Counted from the stretch's first letter, positions 17,056 through 28,776 are shown. The stretch is 64,000 nt of DNA from RHKX01 sp963743875 (GCA_963743875.1 CAVURM010000005.1:186001-250000); one strand, 5' to 3'. A program made the numbers and translations. Notes: generated by a model from the sequence alone, not told the origin.

Positions 17056-17722
17056 TCAGGTTGGTTTGACCGCAACTCCAGTCGCCAATGGACGCACGAT
17101 CGGGGCAGCCTTGGGCAGCCTGCCGAGCTCGACGCTCTCGATCACGAGCGGGGATGCCTCGATTGCGGCGACGGTGTCGCGGTTGCAGCGACAGCCGTGT
17201 CCGACCAGCTTCCAGGGGACCTCGAGCCGATCCTGCCAGCGGGCCAGTTCGGGGCTCGGCGGAGCGGACGTGCTCGGCGAACAGGAGCCTCCCACCGGGC
17301 CTGAGGACGCGGGCGATCTCCATCAACGTCGCCGGGAGGTCGTCGACGGTGCAGAGAACCAGAGTGCTCACCGCCGTGTCGACGGAATCGTCATCGAGGG
17401 GGAGGTGGTCGGCGGGGGCTTCGATCACGACCGCCTCGACCGTGCGTCCTCCCGGGGACGGTCGAGAGGCCCGCTCGCGCAGACGCCGGGCCATCGGCTC
17501 GAACGGCTCGGTCAGGACGAGCTCAGTGACCGCATCGGGGTAGTGGTCGAAGTTGAGTCCCGTTCCAGCCCCCAGCTCGACCGTGCGGCCGGCGGCTCCG
17601 GCGACGAGCTCGCGGCGGTGCTCGCGCATTCCAGCCTCCTCGGTCTTGACCATCGCCCGCTCGTACAGTGCGGCGAAGGCCCGGCCCCAGGTCGCGTCGT
17701 AGGCGTTTCTGCCGATGCCCAT
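17056..17722 (-). CDS. Class I SAM methyltransferase, UbiE-like (frameshifted)
   Basis: From ATG 17722 the frame gives MGIGRNAYDATWGRAFAALY, SAM motif VELGAGTGLNFDHYP, and VLRPGGRLLFAEHVRSAEP. It is then lost and continues in another frame as ELARWQDRLEVPWKLVGHGC to the stop at 17056. The break is at a four-base run (GGGG at 17251-17254 on the plus strand): one base fewer restores GAG-CCC-GAA-CTG and a complete protein of about 220 residues. Start and upstream stop share one base (TGATG). The substrate is unknown. A homopolymer miscall is the simplest explanation, but is not proven. Confidence 0.75.
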
Positions 17723-18195
17723 CAGGCCGTTCCGCCCGCCGGCTCGAGCAACCTCGGGATCGAATCCCGGCGGTAGTCGAAGATTCGGCCGAGGTCGCGG
17801 TGGACGAGTAGGTGCTCGCCGAGCGTTCCGAGCGGCCCGAACCGGTGCCCGTAGCGGACCAGGTCGATCATCAGCGTCCGCGATTTCCCGAGCGACTCGA
17901 AGCTGTGGGTGTGGTGCCAGAGTGCGTAGGGCCCCTTGAGCTGGCGGTCGACGAAGCCTCGAGGCGGGTCCCATTCCTCGATCCGGGTCAGCCAGGAGAC
18001 GGGCACGGCATGGAGGCGGATCCGGTAGCGGATGAGCGCGCCCACCCGCATCGGGATCGGGGTCGGGGTCGTGATCTTGAAGTGGAGCAGCGGAGGGGTG
18101 ATCGCCTCCAGGTTCTCGGCGCGGGAGAAGAACTCGAATGCCTCCTCGATCGGTACCTCCAGCACCTGCTCGCGACGCAGGACGCGCTCTCTCAT
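17722..18195 (-). CDS. SRPBCC-family ligand-binding protein
   Basis: This 157-residue protein begins at ATG 18195, overlapping the upstream glycosyltransferase stop (ATGA). The sequence fits the SRPBCC/START-like coiled-fold family: EVPIEEAFEFFSRAENLEAITPP near the start, WLTRIEEWDPPRGFVDRQLKGPY in the middle, and DLVRYGHRFGPLG toward the end. These proteins bind hydrophobic ligands or act as cyclases. It is coupled on both sides within a GT-SRPBCC-methyltransferase group. Confidence 0.82.
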   Translation of the reverse strand: MRERVLRREQVLEVPIEEAFEFFSRAENLEAITPPLLHFKITTPTPIPMRVGALIRYRIRLHAVPVSWLTRIEEWDPPRGFVDRQLKGPYALWHHTHSFESLGKSRTLMIDLVRYGHRFGPLGTLGEHLLVHRDLGRIFDYRRDSIPRLLEPAGGTA

Positions 18196-19343
18196 CCGCC
18201 TGCCTCGACCGGGGCGACGAGCTCCGCGAGATCGGCGCGGGTGGTCTCCCAGCTCAGCTCCTCCCGCCGCCTTCGAGCGCCGGCGGCGAGCTCCGCCCGC
18301 AGCTCGTCGTCGGCGAGGCGTTCGATTGCCGCGGCCAGTTCGGCGACGTCGGGTTTGAACGCCGGGATCCCCGACCGTGGTGCGTTGCCGTCCCGGATGC
18401 CGGGAACGAGCAGTCCATTCATCCCGTCGATCACAACTTCGTTCATGGGGGGATTGTCGTTGGTGACGATCGGGACCCCCAGTGCGGTCGCCTCGAACAG
18501 GTGCAGGCCGAGACCCTCCCAGCGGCTCGGCGCCAGGCAGACGTCGGCGTCGGCGAACATCCGCAGGTACTCGTCGGTGGGCAGGTCGTCGGTGACCAGC
18601 TCGATCCTCGGGTCGCGCCGCCCGAACCGCGAGCCGCCCTTGATCATGCGGTCGGACCTGCTTGGCCTGCCGATCGACCTGGGCCTTCAGGCGGAGCCGA
18701 AGGCGCGGGTCGGAGGTGGCGCGGAATGCTTCGATGGTCTCGGCGAGCGGCTTACGCTTCGACATGAACCCACCTGGAAAGATCAGCTCCGACCGAATAC
18801 TCCGCTTCCCGGCCGGGTACGCCGGCCCGTTGGCCCTCCGACTCCATTTGTTCAGCCATCTCGACCAGCTCGGGGAAGCATCCCCATCGCACCCTCGGGG
18901 TCTCGATGCCCATCTCCGCGTAGCGCCGCTGCTCGCAGGCGGTCAGGGAGTAGATCCGGTCGAACGCCTCGGTCGCCGGCACGACGTGCTCGGTGGAGAA
19001 GTGCTCCCAGACGAAGCGGCCGATCGTCCGGACCCCCGACCGACGCAGCTGTCTGATCTCGTCGAACTGGTAGTTCTGGTCGAACATGACGAGGTCGGGC
19101 TGGATCGCCTCCGCCCATTCCATGTACTCCGCGGCCGGGATCAGGTATTCGCTGGCGGCGGTCACTCCATCCTGAGCCCAGACCCCCTCGGTGTCGACCC
19201 ATCCGGGGCGGATGTTCGTCTTCCGGGTCGGCCGGGCGAGCACGAACGTCTCATGGCCCAGATCCGTGAGAGCCGAGCGAATCTGGCGGGCGACGACGGC
19301 CTGCCCGCGGTTGAACCAGTAGGCCACGATTCCGATCCGCATC
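18192..19343 (-). CDS. Glycosyltransferase, GT4-like (two frameshifts)
   Basis: Fourth paralogue of the family. ATG 19343 opens MRIGIVAYWFNRGQAVVARQ and IGRFVWEHFSTEHVV. The reading frame then changes near 18795 (into ELIFPGGFMSKRKPLAE) and again near 18658 (into SDRMIKGGSRFGRRDPRIE), ending after the E-x7-E motif SRWEGLGLHLFEA. The total of 1152 nt is a multiple of three, so the two indels compensate. Removing one G near 18658 restores the second junction. The paralogues carry no such breaks at these points. Downstream SRPBCC is coupled. Confidence 0.75.
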
Positions 19344-19380
19344 GTCCGAACCCTTGCACGACGCGGCTGCGGTCGCCTTG

Positions 19381-20404
19381 ATGGCAGGGAAGCGAGCCGG
19401 GGTCGCGAAACGGCGTGCGATGTCCTTTGGCCCGAAGATCGGAGCTGCCGCTGCCTGCCTGCTCGCGCTGGGCGCGTGCGCCCTCGCGTCGCCGACGCTC
19501 TCCGGCGCCCACTCGACGACGGACCCTCCGAGCGCCGCCGAGTTCCGGGAGGAGACCCGGGACCTGATGAGCACCCCGCGCTACTCGTCGCCGTCGGCGT
19601 TTCGTGGTGGCGGCCTTGACCCCGGAGGCGATACCGGCCGGAGCGGTGGTCTCTTCCCGAGCAAGCAACTGCTGACCCTGTATGGAGCGCCGCAGCTCGC
19701 GGCGACCATCCTCGGCAAGCTCGCCCCCAAGGCGGCAGCACGCAAGGTCGTCAAGCAGACGATGTCCTACGCGAGGATCAGCGATCGCCAGGTCATCCCC
19801 GGCTTCGATCTGATCGCCGTGGTCGCGAACTCGACCGCGGGTTCGGACGGGCTCTATCGGACTCGCCAGCCCGACAAGCTGATCGGCTCCTACCTGCGAG
19901 CCGTCCCGCTCGGTCGGTGGTCGCCTCGTCCTCGACATCCAGCCGGGCCGGGCAAAGGTCAAGGACGAGATCGATGCGCTGGAGGACTGGATCGCCGAGC
20001 CGGACGTCGACGTCTCGATCGACCCCGAGTGGAACGTCGGCCCCCGCGGGGTCCCGGGCAGGACCGTCGGCACGATCAAGGCCAAGGAGCTCAACAAGAT
20101 CTCCCGCCGCGTTCAGGAGATCGTCGACGCCAACGATCTACCCACGAAGGCGCTCGTCGTCCACCAGTTTCACTCCGGGTCGGTGCGTCACCGCGAGGAC
20201 ATCAAGCAGCGCAAGGGGGTCGACGTGACCCTCTCCTTCGACGGGATCGGCAGTCCGGAGGCGAAGAGGGCGGGTTACGAGAGCCTGACCTCGGATGCGG
20301 CGTTCAGCGGCTTCTCGATCTTCTACTCGTTGGACACGAGGATCATGAGCCCCAGGTCGGTGCTCGGCCTGCGACCGGAAGTCGACTTCCTGCTCTTCCA
20401 GTAG
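19381..20404 (+). CDS. Secreted protein of unknown function (frameshifted)
   Basis: I do not recognise the family. The ATG chosen (19381) gives a basic N-terminus followed by a hydrophobic core (AAAACLLALGACALAS); ATG 19420 would give a shorter signal peptide. The first frame continues to about 19910 (KLIGSYLRAVPLG) and the second from there (GGRLVLDIQPGRAKVKDEID to DFLLFQ, stop 20404). One indel near 19910-19922 separates them. The second half contains VDVSIDPEWNVGP, KALVVHQFHSGSV and VTLSFDGIGSP, which read like strands of a secreted barrel enzyme, but this is only an impression. Confidence 0.6.
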
Positions 20405-20436
20405 CCGCTCGTCAGGCCCTCGAGCTCGGGGGCGGC

Positions 20437-20442
20437 TATCGT
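20437..20442 (+). promoter_or_regulatory. -10-like hexamer TATCGT, leaderless start
   Basis: TATCGT ends 7 nt before the ATG at 20450 and no Shine-Dalgarno is visible, so transcription would begin at or next to the start codon. One of several such cases in this window. Confidence 0.5.
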
Positions 20443-20449
20443 CGGCGCC

Positions 20450-21550
20450 ATGGCAGGTCGCATCGTCCTCTTCGGAGCCACCGGCTACACCGGTCGGTTG
20501 ACCGCTTCGGCACTGGTCGCAGCGGGCGCCGAGCCCGTGCTCGCCGGACGCAGCGCGGAGTCCTTGGACGGCCTTGCGGCCGAGCTCGGAGGCGATCTTC
20601 AGACCGCGACCGCCGATGTCGCCGATCCCGCGAGCGTGCGCGCTCTACTCGAGACCGGCGACGTGCTCATCAGCACGGTCGGCCCCTTCAAGCGCTGGGG
20701 TGCACCCGCGGTCGAGGCTGCGATCGACGCCGGCTGCGCCTACATCGACTCGACCGGCGAGCCGCCGTTCATCCGCCGCGTCTTCGATCAATGGGGTCCG
20801 CGTGCCGCGCGTGCCGGGGTGCCGTTGCTGTCCGCGCTGGGCTACGACTGGGTACCCGGAAACCTCGCCGGCGCCCTCGCTCTCGACGAGGCCGGGGATG
20901 CCGTCCGTAAGGTCGAGATCGGCTACTTCATCACCGGCAGCGGGATGGGCGGGATGAGCGGCGGGACGATGGCCTCCACCGCCGGCGCGATGCTCGAGCC
21001 GGGCTTCGCCTTCCGCGGCGGCCGGATCGTCACCGAGGGAGCCGCCCGGAGGATTCGCTCCTTTGACGTGCGCGGAAAGCAGAGGTCCGCCGTCTCCATC
21101 GGATCCTCCGAGCACTTCACCCTGCCGCCGCTTAACCCGGCGCTCACCGAGGTCGACGTCTATCTCGGCTGGTTCGGATCGATGTCGCGGCCGATGCAGT
21201 TCAGCTCCTTCGGCCTCGGCGCGATCACGAAGATCGGCCCGCTCAAGCGCGGTTTGGACTCGCTTGCCGAGCGCTTCGTCAAGGGCTCCACCGGGGGCCC
21301 CTCGGAAGCGGAGCGTGCCACCGGCGGCTCCTACATCGTCGCGATCGCATCGGGAGTTGACGGAGAGCGACTGTCGGAGGTCCACCTCGAGGGTCTCGAC
21401 GGCTACTCGTTCACCGCCAACTTCCTGGCCTGGTCGGCGATTCGTGCTCAGGCCGGAGAGATCTCGGAAGCCGGGGCGATCGGCCCCGCCCAGGCATTCG
21501 GCCTCGAGGCCTTCGAGGCCGGCGTCGCCGCCTCAGGCATCAGGAGATAA
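20450..21550 (+). CDS. Saccharopine dehydrogenase-family (trans-acting enoyl reductase-like) oxidoreductase
   Basis: This 366-residue protein has an N-terminal Rossmann motif (IVLFGATGYTGRLTASAL) and the family segments STVGPFKRWGAPAVEAAIDAGCAYIDSTGEPPF and LLSALGYDWVPGNLAGALAL. The saccharopine-dehydrogenase-like group includes mycobacterial trans-acting enoyl reductases of complex-lipid synthesis; the substrate here is unknown. It is monocistronic, with a leaderless-type promoter, and ends in a convergent intergenic region with clpB. Confidence 0.83.
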   Translation: MAGRIVLFGATGYTGRLTASALVAAGAEPVLAGRSAESLDGLAAELGGDLQTATADVADPASVRALLETGDVLISTVGPFKRWGAPAVEAAIDAGCAYIDSTGEPPFIRRVFDQWGPRAARAGVPLLSALGYDWVPGNLAGALALDEAGDAVRKVEIGYFITGSGMGGMSGGTMASTAGAMLEPGFAFRGGRIVTEGAARRIRSFDVRGKQRSAVSIGSSEHFTLPPLNPALTEVDVYLGWFGSMSRPMQFSSFGLGAITKIGPLKRGLDSLAERFVKGSTGGPSEAERATGGSYIVAIASGVDGERLSEVHLEGLDGYSFTANFLAWSAIRAQAGEISEAGAIGPAQAFGLEAFEAGVAASGIRR

Positions 21551-21690
21551 CCGCGCGACAGATAACCGCGCGACTCGCAGCCCTCCAACCGCGCGACTCG
21601 CAGCCCTCCGGGCTGCTCGACTGCGCCGGGCCTCCGGGCAAAGCCCGGGGGCCCTCCCGTCAAGACAACCGCGCGACTCGCAGGGCCTCC
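21546..21690. repeat. Direct repeats of AACCGCGCGACTCGCAG type
   Basis: The unit AACCGCGCGAC recurs at about 21549, 21564, 21587 and 21667; three copies extend to AACCGCGCGACTCGCAG followed by CCCTCC or GGCCTCC. Between copies 3 and 4 is a GC-rich dyad (GGGCCTCCGGGCAAAGCCCGG). The first copy overlaps the last codons of the oxidoreductase. No protein is encoded. Confidence 0.65.
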
Positions 21691-21697
21691 TCACCCG

Positions 21698-21744
21698 TCG
21701 ATTGACGAATTTTCTGACCTGAGGTCGCAAAATTCGTCAGTCGA
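21698..21744. terminator. Bidirectional terminator between convergent genes
   Basis: The 16-nt arms TCGATTGACGAATTTT (21698-21713) and AAAATTCGTCAGTCGA (21729-21744) pair with one mismatch. The arm-internal T and A tracts suit termination in both directions, between the gene ending at 21550 and clpB ending at 21763. Confidence 0.65.
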
Positions 21745-21762
21745 TTCAGTTGGCGCCCCCGC

Positions 21763-24333
<2,571 letters not shown>

Positions 24334-24339
24334 GGGCCT

Positions 24340-24394
24340 AGTCTATGGCATCCTTGACAAGGAGGCAAGTAATCTGATGTCAAGAGACTCAGAT
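24340..24394 (-). promoter_or_regulatory. clpB promoter with dyads, candidate heat-shock operator
   Basis: Reading the minus strand: TTGCCT (24368-24363), a 17-nt spacer, TAGACT (24345-24340), 6 nt, ATG. The spacer contains CCTTGTCAAGG, a palindrome apart from its centre (24352-24362). Upstream, CTTGACA recurs inverted 18 nt away (24353-24359 and 24378-24384), and ATCTGA/TCAGAT arms sit at 24372-24394. Half-sites resemble the CTTGAGT half of the HAIR element bound by HspR, but the N7 spacing of that element is not present. Confidence 0.5.
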
Positions 24395-24418
24395 ATTTCG
24401 GGAGGGGTGAGCAGAGGT

Positions 24419-25873
24419 CTACGGCCGGTCGCCGTCGACGGCGACCTCACGGAGTTCGGCGAATGAGTTCGCGATCCCCTCGACGAGCAGATCCAGGTCG
24501 GGTACCGAATCGCGGTCCGCGTTGAGACAGAAGCAGACCTTGCCGTCATAGCTGAGGACCGCCAGGCCGACGGCGTGCTCCGCGGCCAGCGGGACTATCG
24601 GCCAGATGTCGGTCATCCTCGAGCCGAACGAATAAAGCTTCACCTGCGGTCCCGGCACGTTGGTGATCGTGATGTTGAACAGGCGGGTCGCATACATCGA
24701 GCGCGCCAGGAACGTGTGGAGGACCGGCGGCGCATGCGCGGTGAAGTCGATCAGAGTCCTGGAGCCGACCCCCTGACTGCTCGACTTCAGCGACTCTGCC
24801 TCCTGCGTCTGGGTCATGAACCGCTTCAGCGGATCGGACTCGGCCACCGGGAGATGGATGAAGAGGGTGGTGATCTTGTTGCCGAGCGCGAGATGCTCGC
24901 TCGCGTGCCGCAGGTTGACTGGAACCATCGCCCGGAGCCCAGACGACGGCGGCTCTTCACCGCGGGCCAGCAGCAGGGCTCGAAGGCCACCGGCTGCGGC
25001 GGTCAACACGACATCGTTGACGGTTCCCCCGAGGACGCTCTTGATTTCCTTCAGCTCGGTGAGCGGCACCGAGTAGACAGCGAGGCGACGACGCCCGCCG
25101 ATCGGGACGTTGATGCTGGACTTGGGCGCGGCGACGAGCTCGTCCTTGAGCAGCAGGTCCACCATGGCTCGTGAGTTCTTGAGCGCGTCGACCGCCACCC
25201 CAGGGTGGCGTGCGACTCCGAGGCCTCCGCTGATCACGTCGAATCCGGCGCGCCCGGCCCTGAGCGGCAGCTTGGCCAAGCTCACGGCACCCCCTGCCAC
25301 GGCCTTCGCCGTCGACTGCGGAACCGGGGTCTCGGGGGGCCGGGACGCCTCGTCCGCCGTTCGATCGGCGAGCGGCGCTCCGTCCGGATCCAGGTCGAAG
25401 AGAACGTGACTTGCATCGACGGAGCCGACTCCGTCGACCATGCAGTGGTGGGTCTTGCTGACCAGCGCCCATCGCCCGTCGGCGAGCCCCTCGACGACCA
25501 CGAGCTCCCACAGTGGCCGCGAGCGGTCGAGGCGTTCGGAGAAGTACTCGCCGGCCCATTCCAGCAGTTCGGCCTCGGAGCGGTCTCCCGGGAGGCTCGC
25601 GCGGCGGACGTGCCCGGCGATGTCGAAGCGCGGGTCGTCCTCCCAGCTGGGCCAGCTGATCCCGCCGGTGGTCTGCTCGGAGAGGTGCTGCCGGTAGCGA
25701 GGCAGCTGATCCAAGCGTCCACTCAGGTTCGCACAGACCTCCTCGACGGTCGGTGCCCGACCGGTTGGAGGAGGCTCGAAGATCATCACGCCGCCGATAT
25801 GCATATGGGCGCTCAGATCCGCCTCCTCGAGCTCGAGGAAGGTTGCATCGAGAGCGGTTAGATGTTCGGCCAT
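24419..25873 (-). CDS. Wax ester synthase/diacylglycerol acyltransferase (WS/DGAT)
   Basis: Read from ATG 25873, this is 484 residues, the normal size for this actinobacterial family. It transfers acyl groups from acyl-CoA to diacylglycerol or a fatty alcohol to make storage lipid. The start is fixed by MAEHLTALDATFLELE, the usual N-terminus, with GGAGG upstream. The catalytic motif HHCMVDG (HHxxxDG) is near residue 138, and NDVVLTAAAGGLRALLL and the late NVPGP motif are also present. The open frame extends 52 codons upstream without homology. Confidence 0.93.
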   Translation of the reverse strand: MAEHLTALDATFLELEEADLSAHMHIGGVMIFEPPPTGRAPTVEEVCANLSGRLDQLPRYRQHLSEQTTGGISWPSWEDDPRFDIAGHVRRASLPGDRSEAELLEWAGEYFSERLDRSRPLWELVVVEGLADGRWALVSKTHHCMVDGVGSVDASHVLFDLDPDGAPLADRTADEASRPPETPVPQSTAKAVAGGAVSLAKLPLRAGRAGFDVISGGLGVARHPGVAVDALKNSRAMVDLLLKDELVAAPKSSINVPIGGRRRLAVYSVPLTELKEIKSVLGGTVNDVVLTAAAGGLRALLLARGEEPPSSGLRAMVPVNLRHASEHLALGNKITTLFIHLPVAESDPLKRFMTQTQEAESLKSSSQGVGSRTLIDFTAHAPPVLHTFLARSMYATRLFNITITNVPGPQVKLYSFGSRMTDIWPIVPLAAEHAVGLAVLSYDGKVCFCLNADRDSVPDLDLLVEGIANSFAELREVAVDGDRP

Positions 25874-26050
25874 GGTCCTGCGCCTCCGCGTCGATCCTAC
25901 GGTCCCGCGGGCGTTTCGACATCCGCAGAAGCCCCGGATCTTGCCTCGCCCTCCGCAGCCTCCCGATCGCCTTCGGTGGTTAACCCGGATGCGGGGACCG
26001 ATCGCCGTGGGGATGCTCTTGAGATCCACCCACCTCCGAAGGGATCGACA

Positions 26051-27313
26051 ATGCCGGCCGCACCTCAGGTTCTGGTTCTAGGAAGCGGATTCGCCGCCCT
26101 CGAAACCGCATTTCTGCTCCGCATGCGCCTTCACGAGGAGGTCGACATCCGGCTCGTGTCCGACCGCGAGCAGTTTCTGTTTCGCCCGAACAGCATCTAC
26201 GTGCCATTCGGCGCCGATCCTGAGTCCCTGCTCGTCGATCTTCACAAGCCGTTCGCCAAGCGCGGCATCAATTTCGAGCGGGGCTCGGTCGCGGAGGTCG
26301 ATCCCGACAACCGGTTCGTGAGCCTTGCCGACGGTCAGCGTTTTCGCTACGACAAGCTGGTCGTCGCGACAGGCGCCGATACCAACGTCGGGGAGGTTCC
26401 CGGCCTCGCCGAGAACTCCGCGACGATCTGGACCACCGATTCCATGCTCGAGGTGCGCAAGCGCTTCGAGCAGGCGCGCGTCCGGGCCGGGCGCGGCGAA
26501 CGGCAGCGGATCCTGTTTCTGGTGCCGCCGAACAACAAGTGTTCGGGTCCGCTCTACGAGATCGTGTTCATGCTCGAGACGTGGCTGCGCCGACAGCATG
26601 TTCGCGAACACGTCGACATCACGTGGTCGACCTATGAACATGGATTCATCCAGGCGTTCGGGCCGCGGCTTCACGATCTCGTCACCGAGGAGTTCGCCGA
26701 CCGCGACATCGACGGCCACATCGAGGAGGTGGTCACGGAGGTGAAGCCGGGCGAGGTGCACTACGCCGACGGCAGCACGCGCGACTTCGATCACCTGATC
26801 GCGTTTCCGCCGTATGTTTCGGCGGTCCGGTACGAGGGGTTGGAATCCGACGAGCGCGGCTTCGTCCATACCGAGCTCGAGACGCGTCAGGCGATCGGCC
26901 GCGACGACGTCTACGTGCCGGGAGATGCCGGTGATTTCCCGATCAAGCAGGCGTTCCTGGCCTTCCTCCAGGCCGATGCTGTCGCAAGCCACATCACCGC
27001 GGAGGTGAGCGGGCGCGAGTTCGACCAGCCGTTCGACTCCGTGAGCATGTGCATCATGGAGATGTTCGACAAGGCGACCTTCGCGCAGGTACCGGTCGAG
27101 CTGACCGGCGACCCGGATCGCCCGGTCCGGGTACGCCCCGACGCCGGCGACGAGTACAAGGTCGGCACGTCGCCGGTGTGGCGGATCGGGAAGAAGATGC
27201 TCGGGTTCTCAGTCCCCATGCGCTTCTCCGCCGGCGAGCCGTTCCACGCCGGCAAGGCCTGGCAGGCCATGGACGTCGGCATCAAGGCGATGTCGGGAAT
27301 GCTCGCCGACTGA
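26051..27313 (+). CDS. FAD-dependent pyridine nucleotide-disulfide oxidoreductase, sulfide:quinone reductase-like
   Basis: This 420-residue protein has an N-terminal FAD dinucleotide motif (VLVLGSGFAALETAFLL), VVATGADT, and a C-terminal FAD site DVYVPGDAGDFPIKQAF. The layout follows the sulfide:quinone oxidoreductase/flavocytochrome c flavoprotein group. One Cys at residue 164 (NNKCSGPLYE) lies where that group has a redox Cys; no clear second partner is visible, so SQR activity is uncertain. The ATG at 26051 follows GAAGGGATCGACA. Convergent with the next gene, 16 nt apart. Confidence 0.78.
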   Translation: MPAAPQVLVLGSGFAALETAFLLRMRLHEEVDIRLVSDREQFLFRPNSIYVPFGADPESLLVDLHKPFAKRGINFERGSVAEVDPDNRFVSLADGQRFRYDKLVVATGADTNVGEVPGLAENSATIWTTDSMLEVRKRFEQARVRAGRGERQRILFLVPPNNKCSGPLYEIVFMLETWLRRQHVREHVDITWSTYEHGFIQAFGPRLHDLVTEEFADRDIDGHIEEVVTEVKPGEVHYADGSTRDFDHLIAFPPYVSAVRYEGLESDERGFVHTELETRQAIGRDDVYVPGDAGDFPIKQAFLAFLQADAVASHITAEVSGREFDQPFDSVSMCIMEMFDKATFAQVPVELTGDPDRPVRVRPDAGDEYKVGTSPVWRIGKKMLGFSVPMRFSAGEPFHAGKAWQAMDVGIKAMSGMLAD

Positions 27314-27329
27314 GGCCACTCGAGCCCCG

Positions 27330-28734
27330 CTAGGCGACGCCGACCCGGGCGATCGTGGACAGCGACTGGTAATAGACGTCGCGACCGAAGCCGGGAGCGG
27401 GGAAGAGGAATCCCTGCGAGGGGGAGGGAATGTCGACCCGGGCCTTCTCGGCGCCGGTGTCGAGGTCGAGAACCACCAGTTGGTCGCTGCCCATCCTCAG
27501 CGACGCGCGTCGGGCGCCGGCTGATTGCGACAGGAACTGACCGGCGGCCCGGATGGCCGGGCGTACGAGCGGGCGTCGCAGCGACTCGATGTCCCGCCAG
27601 TCCCCGACGATCAACTCCCGAGTGTCGGGGTACAGGATCAGGTGGCCCGCATGGGCAAGACCGTCGCGCCGCCAGAGCGGCTCGAGTTCGTCGCCGCTCA
27701 TGCGCCAGGCGCGGACGACCGCGTTGCCGGCGTCGTATGCGACGACGATCCGCCGTTCGGGATCCCAGGCGGGCGGGTTCGACTCGGTCCCGAACGGAAG
27801 TCCGCTGATCTCGGTGGAGCGCACGCTCCCATCGTCCCGGCGGGCCCACCAGAGCCGGACCGGGTCGGACTGAGCGCCGCTGCCGAGCATCGTCCGATCG
27901 ACGCGGTTGCGGCCGTTGTCCATCCAGAGGACGTGCTCGTCGGTGATCACCGGGTCCCATCCGTAGCCGCGTTCCGGGGATGGCCCGTAGCTCGGCTGCC
28001 ATTGGTCGTCGACCACGAGCCGACCCGCGGCCCGATCGAGGCGCAGCCGGTAGACGACGGTCGGTCCCGACCGCGATCACGTTCTCACCGTCGCAGGCGA
28101 GCCTGGCGATCGATGGCTCCGGCAGCCGCAACGGCGGCGCCACTGGCATCAGCGTCTCGGGATCGAGCGCCGAAACGGTCGACGGCTCCAGGCCGGCCGG
28201 CGCGTCGCAGTCCTTGGCGACGAGCTCGCCGCCACCGAGGATCACGAACGAGTTGTGAGGTTTCGGCACCGGCAGGCGGTGGGAGGCGAGGACGTCGAGA
28301 TCGGGGGTCAGCCGATGGGCCCAGCGGCCGAAGACCATGTGGAGGTCGCCATTGGCGTGGGCGGCGATCCCGCCTGGCCAGTAGGCGCCCCCGGGCAGCC
28401 GTGGGGTCGACGCGACGACCTCGAGCGTGTCCGGGTCGAGGCGCTCGACCCATCCCTCGACCGGCGTCGCCTGAATACCGCTGACGGGGATGCGGTGGCG
28501 GAGCGCGTATAGCTCACCGGGCTCGCGGCGGACCAGCGCATCGGTCGCGAAGGCGTCGTAGGAGGCGCCGACTTCGAGGCGTTCGCCCGGCCGGACGTCG
28601 AGGCCGGCCTGTCCCGCGGCCGAGCCCCACCGTCGCGGGCCGCCGTCCTCGCACGTCCATGGCCGTGGCCAGTAGCCGGCAGATGCGACCGCGTCCTCCT
28701 TCGCTGTTTCCTCCGCTTCGATCCCGGCATGTTC
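27330..28734 (-). CDS. Beta-propeller-like protein of unknown function (frameshifted, no standard start visible)
   Basis: The frame opens after a TGA at 28735-28737 and reads ASAGYWPRPWTCEDGG, ELYALRHRIPVSG and MVFGRWAHRLTPDLD to about 28065, then continues in a second frame as VVYRLRLDRAAG, WQPSYGPSPERGYGWDPV to the stop at 27330. Deleting one C near 28060 joins them into about 465 residues. Repeated strand-like segments (ERLDPDTLEVV, SALDPETLMPV, LVVLDLDTGAEKA) suggest a propeller. No ATG, GTG or TTG lies in frame before MVFGRW (28338), although clear coding continues 130 codons upstream; a second indel near the start or a rare start codon is likely. Confidence 0.6.
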
Positions 28735-28763
28735 TCACCGGCGCCGTCGCGGCAGGTTCCATG

Positions 28764-28769
28764 TACGTT
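28764..28769 (+). promoter_or_regulatory. -10-like hexamer TACGTT, leaderless start
   Basis: TACGTT ends 7 nt before the ATG at 28777; no Shine-Dalgarno is present. It fits the leaderless pattern of this window. Confidence 0.5.
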
Positions 28770-28776
28770 GCCCCGC

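Noticed and set aside
16956..17075. Forty-codon N-terminal extension of the GYD protein
   Set aside because: A good Shine-Dalgarno precedes TTG 16955, where family similarity begins.
24334..24418. Canonical HAIR operator (CTTGAGT-N7-ACTCAAG) before clpB
   Set aside because: Only CTTGACA half-sites with 18-nt spacing and a short palindrome are present; the standard element is not.
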